This document shows positions 1-8,674 of a stretch of 64,000 nt of DNA, piece after piece. The position numbers were made by a program, and so were the translations under genes. Source of the stretch: an uncultured Blautia sp. (GTDB taxonomy: Bacteria; Bacillota; Clostridia; Lachnospirales; Lachnospiraceae); assembly GCA_900540785.1 (NCBI GenBank), contig UQHF01000005.1, forward strand, positions 61,485 to 125,484, written 5' to 3'. Position 1 is the stretch's first letter. Each line of letters starts with the position of its first letter. A model generated the notes under the pieces. The model was not told the origin of the DNA, did not search any database, and saw nothing but the letters and a program-made list of their open reading frames with translations.

Positions 1-597
1 GGTAATGGACGCATTTTCTGATTTTCTTGTGATCTTATCAATCTCGTCAATGTAAATAATTCCGTACTGGGCTCTTTCTATATCCCAGTCTGCCGCCTGA
101 ATGATCTTCAGCAGAATATTTTCCACATCTTCTCCCACATATCCTGCCTCTGTTAGACTTGTGGCATCCGCTATGGCAAAGGGTACGTTCAGAAGTCTTG
201 CTAGAGTCTGTGCAAGAAGCGTCTTACCGGACCCTGTAGGTCCCAGCATGAGAATATTACTTTTCTGAAGTTCCACATCGGAATTTCCGAAAGCAGTCAC
301 ACGTTTGTAGTGATTATATACAGAAACAGACAGGGCTTTTTTCGCAGCCTCCTGTCCGATCACATAATCGTCAAGAATTTTATGGATTTCTTCCGGTTTC
401 ATCAGGTTGATCCCGGAAGCGTAATCCGGCTCCTGACCGTACATTTCAAATTCTTCTTCCAGAATTTCCGAACAGATGCCAATACACTGGTCACAAATAA
501 AAGCGCCGTCCGGTCCTGCAATCAGTTTCCTTACCTGGTCCTCAGATTTATGGCAAAAGGAACATCTGACTTTTCCATCTCTTATCTTTTCTGCCAT
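1..597 (-). CDS. clpX: ClpX, ATP-dependent Clp protease unfoldase subunit (C-terminal part outside window)
   Basis: AAA+ unfoldase that recognises substrates and threads them into ClpP. The visible 199 residues hold the N-terminal zinc-binding domain with Cys at about 12, 15, 35 and 38, then the ATPase core with Walker A GPTGSGKT, the pore loop EAGYVGED and Walker B IIYIDEIDKI. The ATG at 597 follows a GAAAGGAAAG-type ribosome site. The gene runs off the window edge, so sensor 2 and the IGF loop cannot be checked. It lies directly downstream of clpP and tig on the same strand, the usual order. A second ClpX homologue is found at 52356-53783. Confidence 0.96.
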   Translation of the reverse strand, partial: MAEKIRDGKVRCSFCHKSEDQVRKLIAGPDGAFICDQCIGICSEILEEEFEMYGQEPDYASGINLMKPEEIHKILDDYVIGQEAAKKALSVSVYNHYKRVTAFGNSDVELQKSNILMLGPTGSGKTLLAQTLARLLNVPFAIADATSLTEAGYVGEDVENILLKIIQAADWDIERAQYGIIYIDEIDKITRKSENASIT

Positions 598-638
598 GAA
601 TTTTCTACTTTCCTTTCTATATCCTATATAGCAAGATA

Positions 639-663
639 AGACTCCTGCGGTTTACAGGAGTCT
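639..663 (-). terminator. Hairpin between clpP and clpX
   Basis: Nine-base arms AGACTCCTG and CAGGAGTCT around a 7-nt loop, between the clpP stop and the clpX start. No U-run follows on either strand, so it may be an mRNA-processing or weak attenuation hairpin rather than a full terminator. Confidence 0.35.
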
Positions 664-680
664 TTGTCAATCAAGGGTTA

Positions 681-1262
681 TCATTTGTGCACAACAACAC
701 CATCAATTAAACCGTAAGCTTTCGCTTCCTCCGCAGACATATAATTGTCGCGGTCTGTATCCCGTTCTACAACCTCGTATGGCTGTCCGGTGTTTGCTGC
801 AAGAATCTCATTTAAAGTTCTTTTTGTTTTTGCGATGTGATCTGCTACAATCTGGATCTCTGTAGCCTGTCCCTGTGCTCCGCCTGATGGCTGATGGATC
901 ATAATGGTGGAGTTTGGAAGAGCAAAACGTTTGCCCTTTGTTCCTCCTGCCAGAAGGAAGGCGCCCATGCTGGCTGCCATACCAAGACAGATTGTAGAAA
1001 CGTCACATTTGATATATTTCATGGTATCATAAATTGCCATACCGGCTGTCACAGAGCCTCCCGGGCTGTTGATGTACAGCTGAATATCCTTTCCCGGATC
1101 TTCTGCTTCCAGAAAAAGGAGCTGTGCCACGATCAGGCTGGCGCTCACGTCGGTTACTTCTTCCCCAAGGAAAATGATTCTGTCATTCAGAAGCCTGGAA
1201 TAAATATCGTAGCTTCTTTCTCCTCTGCTTGTCTGCTCAATGACATAAGGTACAAAACTCAT
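681..1262 (-). CDS. clpP: ClpP, ATP-dependent Clp protease proteolytic subunit
   Basis: Serine peptidase of family S14 that forms the two-ring barrel degrading proteins fed by ClpX or ClpC. The 193 residues match the family length. The catalytic triad is visible: Ser98 in GMAASMG, His123 in MIHQPSGG and Asp172 in DTDRDNYMS. The oxyanion loop NSPGGSVTAG is also present. The ATG at 1262 follows a GCAGGAGGTAATT ribosome site. It lies between tig (54 bp upstream) and clpX (83 bp downstream) on the same strand, forming a protein quality-control operon. Confidence 0.98.
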   Translation of the reverse strand: MSFVPYVIEQTSRGERSYDIYSRLLNDRIIFLGEEVTDVSASLIVAQLLFLEAEDPGKDIQLYINSPGGSVTAGMAIYDTMKYIKCDVSTICLGMAASMGAFLLAGGTKGKRFALPNSTIMIHQPSGGAQGQATEIQIVADHIAKTKRTLNEILAANTGQPYEVVERDTDRDNYMSAEEAKAYGLIDGVVVHK

Positions 1263-1316
1263 AATTACCTCCTGCAGTTATTACTGCTTCTCTGTGAAAA
1301 TCAATCAAAATCAGGA

Positions 1317-2603
1317 TTATGCCTCTTTTGCTGCCTCAGCAACGAAAGTAACTGCTTTCTGTACAGCCATATCCTTCTTCATCTGTTCCATTTCACGCTC
1401 TCCAACCAGTTCTTTTAACTTGTCTGCTTCCATTTTGTACATAGCAGCCATCTTGGAGATTTCTTCATCTACTTCTTCCTCTGTCGGCTGAATGTTCTCA
1501 ACTTCTACGATTTTTTCAAGAACAAGTCTTGTCTGGATTCTCTTGAGAGCCTGTGGCTTCATGTCTTCCATCATTTTCTCTGCTGTCTGGCCTGTGAACT
1601 GGAAGTACTGCTCCATAGAAAGACCCTGGGACTGCATTCTTCTTCCGAAGTCGTCCATCATCTGACGGCACTGTGTGTCGATCATTGCTTCTGGAATTTC
1701 CATCTCGGCATTCTCAATGATTTTTTCGATAGCTGCGTCTTCTTTTGCACGAAGAGCTTCTTTTTCTTTGCTCTCTGTCAGATTTTTCTTTACGTCTTCT
1801 TTGTACTCTGCAAGTGTGTCAAACTCGGAAACATCTTTTGCAAAATCATCGTTAAGCTCCGGAAGCTCTTTTGCTTCGATCTTCTTAACGTCACACTGGA
1901 ATACTGCTGCTTTTCCTGCAAGCTCTTTTGCCTGGTATTCTTCCGGGAATGTTACGTTTACTTCTACGTGATCGCCTGTTTTTGCACCAACGAGCTGTTC
2001 TTCAAATCCCGGAATAAATGTGTGAGAGCCAAGTGTCAGAGGATATGCCTCGCCTTTTCCGCCTTCGAATGCTTCTCCATCTACAAATCCCTCAAAGTCG
2101 ATTGTCACGATGTCGCCTTCTTCTGCTGCGCGGTCTTCTACTGTGATTGTTCTGGAGTTTTTCTCCTGCTCACGTTTGATGGAAGCTTCGATTTCTTCCT
2201 CAGTTACTTCGATTTCTGCCTTCGGAACTTCTACGCCCTTGTACTCGCCTAATGTAACTTCCGGTTTTACTGCAACTTCTGCAGTAAAGATAAGAGCTTT
2301 TCCCGGCTCCATCTGTGTTACGTCGATCTGCGGCTGGGAAACGATTTCCAGTTCACACTCGGAAAGAGCTTTGCTGTAGTGCTCCGGAATCAGAGCGTTT
2401 ACTGCGTCCTCAAGGAAAATTCCTTTTCCGTACATCTGCTCAATCATTTTTCTCGGAGCTTTTCCTTTACGGAATCCAGGAATGCTGATTCTGCCTTTTG
2501 CTTTCTGGTATGCGCTCTGCATTGCCTTCTCTAAATCTTCAGCGGAAACTTCGATTGTAAGCTTCGCCATGTTTTTTTCCATTTTCTCCACCTGTAAACT
2601 CAT
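1317..2603 (-). CDS. tig: Trigger factor, ribosome-associated chaperone and peptidyl-prolyl isomerase
   Basis: Chaperone that binds the ribosome near the exit tunnel and shields nascent chains. The 428 residues fit the family. The N-terminal ribosome-binding domain carries the GFRKGKAPR signature at about residues 43-51. An FKBP-type isomerase domain follows at about 155-245 (GDIVTIDFEGF, then FIPGFEEQLVG). The rest is the helical C-terminal domain. The start has a perfect AAGGAGGAA site 9 nt upstream of ATG. It begins the tig-clpP-clpX cluster. Codon use is strongly biased, as expected for an abundant protein. Confidence 0.98.
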   Translation of the reverse strand: MSLQVEKMEKNMAKLTIEVSAEDLEKAMQSAYQKAKGRISIPGFRKGKAPRKMIEQMYGKGIFLEDAVNALIPEHYSKALSECELEIVSQPQIDVTQMEPGKALIFTAEVAVKPEVTLGEYKGVEVPKAEIEVTEEEIEASIKREQEKNSRTITVEDRAAEEGDIVTIDFEGFVDGEAFEGGKGEAYPLTLGSHTFIPGFEEQLVGAKTGDHVEVNVTFPEEYQAKELAGKAAVFQCDVKKIEAKELPELNDDFAKDVSEFDTLAEYKEDVKKNLTESKEKEALRAKEDAAIEKIIENAEMEIPEAMIDTQCRQMMDDFGRRMQSQGLSMEQYFQFTGQTAEKMMEDMKPQALKRIQTRLVLEKIVEVENIQPTEEEVDEEISKMAAMYKMEADKLKELVGEREMEQMKKDMAVQKAVTFVAEAAKEA

Positions 2604-2686
2604 TTTGTATGTTCCTCCTTAATTTATATCAGGTTAGTTAATTTCTGCATTTTATCCTACTATGCTTAGGATACAGTCATTGTAGT

Positions 2687-2695
2687 AGTATAGCA
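2687..2695 (-). promoter_or_regulatory. Likely extended -10 promoter of tig
   Basis: The minus strand reads TGCTATACT, a TGn-extended -10 (hexamer 2687-2692), about 85 nt upstream of the tig ATG. The -35 match is poor. A short hairpin (ATCCTA/TAGGAT) lies in the leader. Confidence 0.45.
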
Positions 2696-2723
2696 CAAGC
2701 AAAATCAAAACACCAGTGTTTTT

Positions 2724-3272
2724 TTAAAAATATACGATAGATTCTGCGATTTCCTGTGCTTTTTCCATTCCCTCAAGCTGTCCGATAAGGGACAGGGAAA
2801 AATCTATGGCTGTTCCAAGTCCTCTGCTTGTTGTCACATTGCCGTCCACTGACACAGGTTCTTCGGTAAGGACAGCGCCTTTTAATTTCTCCATAAAAGA
2901 GGGATATGAGGTTGCCTTCCTTCCCTCCAGGAATCCCAGTTCTGCGAAAACGCTGGGCGCTGCACAAATTGCCGCGACTTTACCGCCTTTGCCATAAAAA
3001 GATTTCAAAAGCTCTGTAAGAGGCTTATATTCACCCAGATACTTTGTTCCCGGCATTCCTCCCGGAAGCACAAGCATATCTGCATCTGAAAAATCTGTCT
3101 CCTCAAAAATACAGTCTGTCAGAAGCGTGATCCCATGAGAGGTTGTAACCTCTTTTGAATCCTTGATAGAAACAGTTTTTATATCAATTTCTGCTCTTCT
3201 CATCAAATCTACAACCGTCAGGCCTTCTATGTCCTCAAAGCCGTCTGCCAGAAAAATATATACTTTGCTCAA
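2724..3272 (-). CDS. DJ-1/PfpI family protein
   Basis: A 182-residue protein of the class I glutamine amidotransferase-like fold. The nucleophile elbow AAICAAPSVFAELG contains the conserved cysteine, and FLADGFEDIEG near residue 8 holds the conserved acidic residue typical of DJ-1. LVLPGGMPG is the glycine-rich loop. Family members act in oxidative-stress protection, deglycation or as chaperones; nothing here settles which. The start is TTG at 3272, with AGGAGG 8 nt upstream. It stands alone between tig and the divergent CYTH gene. Confidence 0.85.
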   Translation of the reverse strand: MSKVYIFLADGFEDIEGLTVVDLMRRAEIDIKTVSIKDSKEVTTSHGITLLTDCIFEETDFSDADMLVLPGGMPGTKYLGEYKPLTELLKSFYGKGGKVAAICAAPSVFAELGFLEGRKATSYPSFMEKLKGAVLTEEPVSVDGNVTTSRGLGTAIDFSLSLIGQLEGMEKAQEIAESIVYF

Positions 3273-3405
3273 TACAAAAACCTCCTGTTCTGATGAAATC
3301 CTGTTTTCTGCGCTGTTTTGCCGGGATTTATTATACCATTTCCCTTTCTTTTTTACAATAAAAAGGGTATACTGTTCTTATATTTTTAACATATAGGAGG
3401 ACTTT

Positions 3406-3867
3406 ATGGAGATTGAAAGAAAGTTTCTGATAAAAAAAGAACAGCTTCCCGAAAATCTGTCCCAGTATCCCTGTCTTCACATTGAACAGGGTTATCTCTG
3501 TACAGAACCTGTGGTGCGTATCCGCCGCCAGAATAACGAGTATTATCTTACCTATAAATCAAAAGGCCTGCTTTCCAGAGAAGAATACAATCTTCCCCTT
3601 ACAGAAGACGCTTATTATCACCTGAAAGAAAAAGCAGACGGAATTGTGATCTGCAAAGACCGCTATGTGATCCCGGAAAAAGACGGTCTTTCTATTGAAC
3701 TTGATATTTTTCACGAAGCATACGAAGGGCTTCTGCTTGCAGAAGTGGAATTCCCCTCTGAGGAAGCGGCAAAAAGCTATCTGCCTCCCGCCTGGTTTGG
3801 AGAAGATGTGACTTACTCTTCCAAATATCACAACAGCACATTAAGCAAGGGAGACTGGGTGCTGTAA
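3406..3867 (+). CDS. CYTH domain protein, probable triphosphate-binding phosphohydrolase
   Basis: A single 153-residue CYTH domain. It opens with the diagnostic EIERKFLI (ExExK motif) and continues with alternating charged strands (VRIRR, LTYKSKG, ELDIFH, AEVEF) that line the triphosphate tunnel. Bacterial relatives hydrolyse inorganic tripolyphosphate, or in other subfamilies act as adenylate cyclase; a short stand-alone form like this fits tripolyphosphatase better. The ATG at 3406 follows TAGGAGGACTTT. It is a monocistronic unit ended by a strong hairpin. Confidence 0.85.
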   Translation: MEIERKFLIKKEQLPENLSQYPCLHIEQGYLCTEPVVRIRRQNNEYYLTYKSKGLLSREEYNLPLTEDAYYHLKEKADGIVICKDRYVIPEKDGLSIELDIFHEAYEGLLLAEVEFPSEEAAKSYLPPAWFGEDVTYSSKYHNSTLSKGDWVL

Positions 3868-3905
3868 AAAACATCTTAAATGCCGGACTTACCCGTAATT
3901 ATAGA

Positions 3906-3952
3906 ACAGACAGTTTCTGATGGTATTCTCATCAAAAGCTGTCTGTTTTTTT
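3906..3952 (+). terminator. Rho-independent terminator after CYTH gene
   Basis: Perfect 8-bp arms ACAGACAG and CTGTCTGT, followed at once by a run of seven T on the plus strand. Confidence 0.85.
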
Positions 3953-3966
3953 GTCATACATATTCT

Positions 3967-4761
3967 TTATAATTTCTTTCCTTTTTCCGCTGCTGCGCAG
4001 AGCGCTTCAAATACGGCGCTTCGAAAACCACTTTTCTCCAGCATACGAACTCCCTCAATGGTAGAGCCTGCCGGAGAACAGACCATATCCTTCAGTTCGC
4101 CGGGATGCATTTCTGTCTCAAGGAGCATTTTGGCACTTCCGAGAACAGCCTGTGCCGCAAGACGGTACGCCTGTTTTCTCGGCATTCCCTGGTGGACTGC
4201 CGCATCTGCCATCGCCTCCAGGAACATAAACACATATGCCGGGGAACAGCCTGTCACTGCGCTTAATCCTTCCATAAGGCGTTCCGGTACAACCTCCGTA
4301 CAGCCAAAACTGTCTGTGATGGCGCAGATTTCCTGTTTCTCTTCCTCAGATACCCGATCATTAAAGCATACGCCTGTCATTCCCTCTCCTACCTGCGCCG
4401 GCGTGTTCGGCATCAGACGGACAATTTTAAGAGGCTGCCCACATTTTTCCTCCAGCCAGGAAAGTGTTTTTCCCGGGGCAATCCCAACAAGAATATGCTC
4501 TTCTGTGAGCACGTCTTTTATTTCGTCCAGAACCTCCTCGTAAAACTGAGGTTTTACCGCAAGAACAACAATTTTTGCACGTTCCGCCACCTGGCGGTTG
4601 TCCATTGTTGTGACAACCCCAAGTTTTTCTCTGCTCCGTCTGCTGCCTTCCTCTGTAAGATTTGATACGATGATCTCCTCTTTTGTGAAAATTCCTTTTT
4701 TCAGGATTCCTCCGATCATGGCAGACGCCATGTTTCCGCAGCCTGTAAATCCGATTTTCAT
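3967..4761 (-). CDS. proC: Pyrroline-5-carboxylate reductase
   Basis: Catalyses the last step of proline synthesis, reducing 1-pyrroline-5-carboxylate with NAD(P)H. The 264-residue length is typical. The Rossmann motif GFTGCGNMASAMIGG is at residues 4-18, and MPNTPAQVGEGMTG plus the helical C-terminal SAVTGCSPAYVFMFLEA and PAGSTIEGV match the family's substrate pocket. The ATG follows AAGGAGGAACCTGCAGA. It lies 15 bp downstream of the ferritin gene on the same strand and is probably cotranscribed. Confidence 0.96.
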   Translation of the reverse strand: MKIGFTGCGNMASAMIGGILKKGIFTKEEIIVSNLTEEGSRRSREKLGVVTTMDNRQVAERAKIVVLAVKPQFYEEVLDEIKDVLTEEHILVGIAPGKTLSWLEEKCGQPLKIVRLMPNTPAQVGEGMTGVCFNDRVSEEEKQEICAITDSFGCTEVVPERLMEGLSAVTGCSPAYVFMFLEAMADAAVHQGMPRKQAYRLAAQAVLGSAKMLLETEMHPGELKDMVCSPAGSTIEGVRMLEKSGFRSAVFEALCAAAEKGKKL

Positions 4762-4776
4762 TCTGCAGGTTCCTCC

Positions 4777-5289
4777 TTATAATACAAGGGAAGGAGCTGC
4801 ATATACGCGGGCGCCAAGCTCGCTATCAAGCATATAAAGGCTCTTTGCATCTCCGCCGAAAAGCTCCATCTTTTTGATCAGATCGGAAGCGTTTGTCTCT
4901 TCCTCACCCTGTTCTTTTACAAACCAGTCAAGAAACTGCATGGTGCGGAAATCCTTCACTGTATAAGCAGCGTCATAGATGTTGTGGATGAGTCCTGTCA
5001 CATACTGCTCATGTGCATATCCCTGTTTCAGAGCGTCCATTTTATCGTTGAGCTCTGCATCCGGTTTTTCAATGGTATCCAGAACCACGCGGCAGTCGTT
5101 ATTCTGAAGATACTGGATCATCAGCATTGCATGATCACGCTCTTCCTGTGCCTGTACGCGGTACCAGTTTGCAAAGCCCTTCAGACCTTCCTCCTCATAA
5201 TAATTGGAAAATTCCAGATACAGATAAGCTGAATAAAATTCCTTGTTGATCTGTGTATTTAAAAGCTGTGCAACATTTGTATTTAACAT
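4777..5289 (-). CDS. ftn: Ferritin, non-haem iron storage
   Basis: A 170-residue four-helix ferritin subunit that oxidises and stores iron in a 24-mer cage. Ferroxidase-centre residues are visible in NKEFYSAYLYLEFSNYYEEEG (Glu17 and the Glu cluster near 50) and in QAQEERDHAMLM with its Glu-x2-His. The second helix pair contains FVKEQGEEE. I chose the ATG at 5289 over an upstream in-frame start, because GAGGAGGAA sits 5 nt before it. It forms a pair with proC. Confidence 0.95.
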   Translation of the reverse strand: MLNTNVAQLLNTQINKEFYSAYLYLEFSNYYEEEGLKGFANWYRVQAQEERDHAMLMIQYLQNNDCRVVLDTIEKPDAELNDKMDALKQGYAHEQYVTGLIHNIYDAAYTVKDFRTMQFLDWFVKEQGEEETNASDLIKKMELFGGDAKSLYMLDSELGARVYAAPSLVL

Positions 5290-5327
5290 GATATGTTCCT
5301 CCTCTTTTTGCATTTTCTCTGTGATTC

Positions 5328-5356
5328 AGTATAGTACAGTTGGGAGGGATTTTCAA
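5328..5356 (-). promoter_or_regulatory. SigmaA-type promoter of ferritin-proC
   Basis: TTGAAA (5351-5356) and TATACT (5328-5333), separated by exactly 17 bp on the minus strand and about 40 bp upstream of the ferritin ATG. Confidence 0.7.
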
Positions 5357-5487
5357 GAAGGGAAGAGATGAAAGGTTATTTCTTTTCTGTCCATCATATG
5401 GTAAAATATAGAAAAACGGAAAGGCGTGATTCCAATGCACTTAACGACCCTGACAAGTTTAACCATATCTTTACTCAGGAGGTCATC

Positions 5488-5748
5488 ATGCTGTTAAATA
5501 AAGAGAACATATATACCGGCACTTCTCTTGAAATTTTCAACAAAATAAGAAGTGCACTGGAGCTTAAAAAAATCAAATACGAATATAACATTTTAAACCA
5601 CAATACAGATTCTTTTCTGATGCAGGGAGGCGTTCCCCGCAGTATGGGCGGCAATCTCCAAAATTCCGGTGATATATTCGAAATTTATGTTTCAAAAAAG
5701 GATAAGGAAGAGGCGGAATATTACCTGAAAAGCCAAAATCTGCTGTAA
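5488..5748 (+). CDS. Small DUF2007-like protein
   Basis: An 86-residue protein. The pattern resembles DUF2007 (putative signal-transducing) domains: an N-terminal helix that acts on one residue pair (SLEIFNKIRSALELKKIKYE), a central glycine-rich loop (GGVPRSMGGNL), then a strand and closing helix (DIFEIYVSKKDKEEAEYYL). I use the ATG at 5488 because CAGGAGG precedes it by 6 nt; the upstream reading frame lacks a site. It stands alone, with its own terminator. Function is unknown. Confidence 0.65.
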   Translation: MLLNKENIYTGTSLEIFNKIRSALELKKIKYEYNILNHNTDSFLMQGGVPRSMGGNLQNSGDIFEIYVSKKDKEEAEYYLKSQNLL

Positions 5749-5790
5749 TAAAAAAACAAGTCAGCTTCAAATCTCCTCAATAACAACGTC

Positions 5791-5837
5791 AGCGGCGTCT
5801 CCTGCACTCACAGACAGGAAACGCCGCTTTATTATTG
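5791..5837. terminator. Strong hairpin, probably bidirectional
   Basis: Arms AGCGGCGTCTCCTG and CAGGAAACGCCGCT pair over 14 positions with a single mismatch, followed by TTTATTATT on the plus strand. It lies between convergent genes ending at 5748 and 5846. Confidence 0.75.
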
Positions 5838-5845
5838 AAACCAAA

Positions 5846-6592
5846 TTATTCTTCTAAGTTGACAACGGCGATGGTTGCAGAAGGTTTTACATTCTCTCCT
5901 GTCATTAAAACAGCCTGCAGGGAAGTTTTCCCATGCTCCCATTTACAAAGTCTTTCTGTAAAACCAAGCTCTTCATTTTCCGTCTCTTCTTTTACAAACT
6001 CTTCTCCATACAAATCTGTCAGACTGTCAATCTGTCTCTGAAACCACGTTTCGTAATCTCCTTCCAGAGAAAAATCATATCTTACTGTCTGAAGTTCATC
6101 GTTTAAAAACTCAAAATGCAGTTCGCCCTTCTGTCCTTCCAGTTCCTGAACAGCAGTATGTTTCAAATAGCGGTATTCGCTGTCAGAAAGCGTTCCTTCC
6201 ACTTCATATTCAGACGCCCTGTCCTTTAGTTTTTCCTGCACTGCATCAAATGAACTTTTCCAGGAAATATCACTATACTGATATTCTGAGCTGCCATTTC
6301 TGAATTTTTCAAGAGACACCTGATAAGAAGTTCCGTCCATGCCCTCCTGAAGGCGTCTTAATTCCTCCTCATCACTGTATACCCTGAATTCTTCGCCTTC
6401 TACGTCGTAGTAAGATTGGCTGTTTTTCTCCTCCGTCTCCACAGTCAGCCCATTGTCAGAGAGAACATCCGCTGCCTCCTCTCTTGTCATTCCCTCCAAG
6501 TCCGGCACACTGTCCATTCCATATACCGCGCTGCCGGAAAATAATCCGAGCATAATGACTGAGAAAATCACTGCTTTGTTTCTGTTTTTCAT
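5846..6592 (-). CDS. Secreted protein with an N-terminal PASTA-like motif
   Basis: A 248-residue protein with a signal-peptide-like start (MKNRNKAVIFSVIMLGLFSG, cleavage probably near residue 26). The mature start VPDLEGMTREEAADVLSD followed by NGLTV matches the first half of a PASTA domain, the beta-lactam/peptidoglycan sensor of PknB and some penicillin-binding proteins. The remainder is acidic and unrecognised. The ATG at 6592 is preferred because AAAGGAG lies 5 nt upstream. It is divergent from the sigma factor gene at 6822, so it may respond to the same signal. Envelope-stress sensing is only an inference. Confidence 0.6.
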   Translation of the reverse strand: MKNRNKAVIFSVIMLGLFSGSAVYGMDSVPDLEGMTREEAADVLSDNGLTVETEEKNSQSYYDVEGEEFRVYSDEEELRRLQEGMDGTSYQVSLEKFRNGSSEYQYSDISWKSSFDAVQEKLKDRASEYEVEGTLSDSEYRYLKHTAVQELEGQKGELHFEFLNDELQTVRYDFSLEGDYETWFQRQIDSLTDLYGEEFVKEETENEELGFTERLCKWEHGKTSLQAVLMTGENVKPSATIAVVNLEE

Positions 6593-6821
6593 AAGCACTC
6601 CTTTCTTTGTCTGTTCATTAACGGTTACTTTTATATTTTAAGTATAACATGATGTTCTCAGTAATTTGTAATTAAGTCTTTCTATATACAGTTTATTTTA
6701 TCGCTAAATTGTTTGTCTTATTTTACCATATTTTTCTTATTTCAGTCAATTTTTTATAACATAAAGCCGCACATTCCAGCCTTCTTCCTCGTTATATACA
6801 GTGAAAGGGGGTTTTTTAATC

Positions 6822-7283
6822 GTGTCCACGGACCTGGAAGAACAATACGACAAAATATATCGGTACTGCTATTTTAAAGTCCAAAGCAGAGAAACGGCAG
6901 AAGATATTACGCAGGAAACCTTTCTCCGGTTCCTTGAAAACAAAACATACAAAGATACAGGAAAGTCTCTCCATTATCTGTATACGATTGCCCGCAATCT
7001 CTGCATCGATGAATACCGCAGACAAAAAGACGAACCTCTGGAAAACGAAATCCCGGAAAATAATCTGGAAGATCATATGCTGACAAAGATTTCGCTGAAA
7101 ACCGCATTATCTCAGTTAAATGAAATGGACAGGGAACTTTTGCTTCTGCGCTATGTAAATGAAGTGCCTGTTTCTGAAATCAGTAAAATTTACGGAATTT
7201 CAAGATTTGCCATGTATCGAAAAATTCTTCATGCCGTCAAATCTCTGAAATCAAAACTGCGAGAGGAGGATTTTCATGAATAA
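6822..7283 (+). CDS. ECF-type RNA polymerase sigma factor
   Basis: A 153-residue sigma-70 family factor. Region 2 spans about residues 3-70 (YRYCYFKVQSRETAEDITQE, then LHYLYTIARNLCIDEYRR). Region 4 at about 95-145 carries the helix-turn-helix (VSEISKIYGISRFAMYRKI). The start is taken as GTG 6822, 10 nt after a GGGGG site. The stop overlaps the next gene by 8 bp, which indicates translational coupling. No anti-sigma with a zinc motif is adjacent; the membrane protein that follows may take that role, though its sequence shows no direct support. Confidence 0.85.
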   Translation: MSTDLEEQYDKIYRYCYFKVQSRETAEDITQETFLRFLENKTYKDTGKSLHYLYTIARNLCIDEYRRQKDEPLENEIPENNLEDHMLTKISLKTALSQLNEMDRELLLLRYVNEVPVSEISKIYGISRFAMYRKILHAVKSLKSKLREEDFHE

Positions 7284-7989
7284 AAGATTGAAAGCTGCAT
7301 TGAAAAAAGAATGGGAAGCGCCTGCGCCACAGAGAAAAAAAGAATTTCTTCGTAAACTTCCCACTGCGCCGCTCAGCCATTTTTCTTTTGTCTGCTCTCA
7401 GGTTCGCTATATACGGAAATGGAGCTGGGCTGCTGCTGTTCTGATTTATGCCGCCGCCTTTATCAATGTAGAATTTCTGGACAAAAATATGCTTTCCGGC
7501 ATCTCTTCTTTCATGCCCATACTGGCGCTGTCCGTCATTACAGAAAGCGGCCGCTCAGAAGCATACAAAATGGCGGAATTTGAAATGTCCACACGCTTTT
7601 CCCTGAAAAGCATTGTACTGGCGCGACTTGGGATTTTGGGAGTTATGAATCTGATTCTTACCATTCTCCTGATTCCTCTGGCATACCAAAACGGAGAAAT
7701 GCCTTTCCTGCAGTCGGGTCTCTGTCTCCTTTATCCATATCTTCTGACTGTCTTTGCAGGACTCTGGGCAGTACGGAAAAGCCACGGAAAAGAAAATATG
7801 TATGTGTGCACAGGCATTGCGCTGGGAATCAGCCTGGGACATTCTCTCTTTTTCCAGTCTTTCTCGGCACTTTACCAAAATCAGAATATCCTGTGGGGAC
7901 TGGCAGCTCTTCTCATTCTGTGCGCGGCTGCCGGAATCCAGTGCTATCAAATCATCAGACAAACGGAGGAATTATCATGGAGCTTGTAA
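7276..7989 (+). CDS. Integral membrane protein of an ABC export module
   Basis: A 237-residue protein with a basic N-terminus (KKEWEAPAPQRKKEFLRKL) and about six hydrophobic segments between residues 53 and 230. It is coupled to both neighbours by overlaps: 8 bp with the sigma gene and 13 bp with the ATPase gene. The cytosolic basic tail and sigma linkage recall anti-sigma or bacitracin/lantibiotic-export modules, but I recognise no defined family. It could be a sensor subunit or a permease half. Confidence 0.6.
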   Translation: MNKRLKAALKKEWEAPAPQRKKEFLRKLPTAPLSHFSFVCSQVRYIRKWSWAAAVLIYAAAFINVEFLDKNMLSGISSFMPILALSVITESGRSEAYKMAEFEMSTRFSLKSIVLARLGILGVMNLILTILLIPLAYQNGEMPFLQSGLCLLYPYLLTVFAGLWAVRKSHGKENMYVCTGIALGISLGHSLFFQSFSALYQNQNILWGLAALLILCAAAGIQCYQIIRQTEELSWSL

Positions 7990-8672
7990 TAAACAGATTG
8001 TCAAAGCAATATAAAAATAAAATTGCAGCAGACCGTATCTCTATAACGCTTCACAAAGGAGTATACGGGCTTCTGGGCGCAAACGGCGCAGGAAAAACAA
8101 CTCTTATGCGGATCATCTGCGGCATTTTAAAGCCGGACAGCGGAACGGTTTCTTTTGACGGAATCGACGTCAGTCAGGAAGAATACCGCTCTGTTCTTGG
8201 GTATCTGCCCCAGGATTTCGGATATTATCCTGAATTTACAGGAAAAGATTTTCTTCTGTATATGGCAGCCTTAAAAGGTCTGGAAAAGCCTCTGGCAAAA
8301 AGAAAAGCGGATGAACTTTTAAATCTCGTTTCTTTACAGAATGTGGCAAAAAAGAAGATCAAAACCTACTCCGGAGGCATGAAGCAGCGTCTGGGCATAG
8401 CGCAGGCGCTCTTAAACGACCCAAAGCTTCTTATCCTGGACGAACCCACAGCCGGGCTTGACCCAAAAGAAAGAGTCCGCTTTCGAAATCTTATCGAATC
8501 CCTCGGAAAAGAAAGTATCGTTCTTTTATCCACTCATATTGTTTCCGATATTGAGCACATCGCAGACGAAATTCTGATGATGAAAGAAGGACGGCTGATT
8601 TACTCCGGAAAATGGTACGAGACAAAAGGCAGCCTGGAAACCTTTTATTTACAGCAGCTTAAGGAGGATTAA
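7977..8672 (+). CDS. ABC transporter ATP-binding protein
   Basis: A 231-residue ATPase with Walker A GANGAGKTT, Q-loop LPQDFGYYPEFT, signature YSGGMKQRLG, Walker B LLILDEPTAGLDP and switch histidine STH. This export-type pattern (LGANGAGKTTLMRIICG, GLDP) fits the drug/lantibiotic exporter branch. The ATG at 7977 has CGGAGGAATTATC before it; an upstream in-frame extension would lie inside the previous gene. The partner permease starts 2 bp downstream. Confidence 0.9.
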   Translation: MELVINRLSKQYKNKIAADRISITLHKGVYGLLGANGAGKTTLMRIICGILKPDSGTVSFDGIDVSQEEYRSVLGYLPQDFGYYPEFTGKDFLLYMAALKGLEKPLAKRKADELLNLVSLQNVAKKKIKTYSGGMKQRLGIAQALLNDPKLLILDEPTAGLDPKERVRFRNLIESLGKESIVLLSTHIVSDIEHIADEILMMKEGRLIYSGKWYETKGSLETFYLQQLKED

Positions 8673-8674
8673 AT

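Noticed and set aside
894..1418. 174-codon plus-strand frame opposite clpP/tig
   Set aside because: Antisense to conserved clpP and tig, with no independent support.
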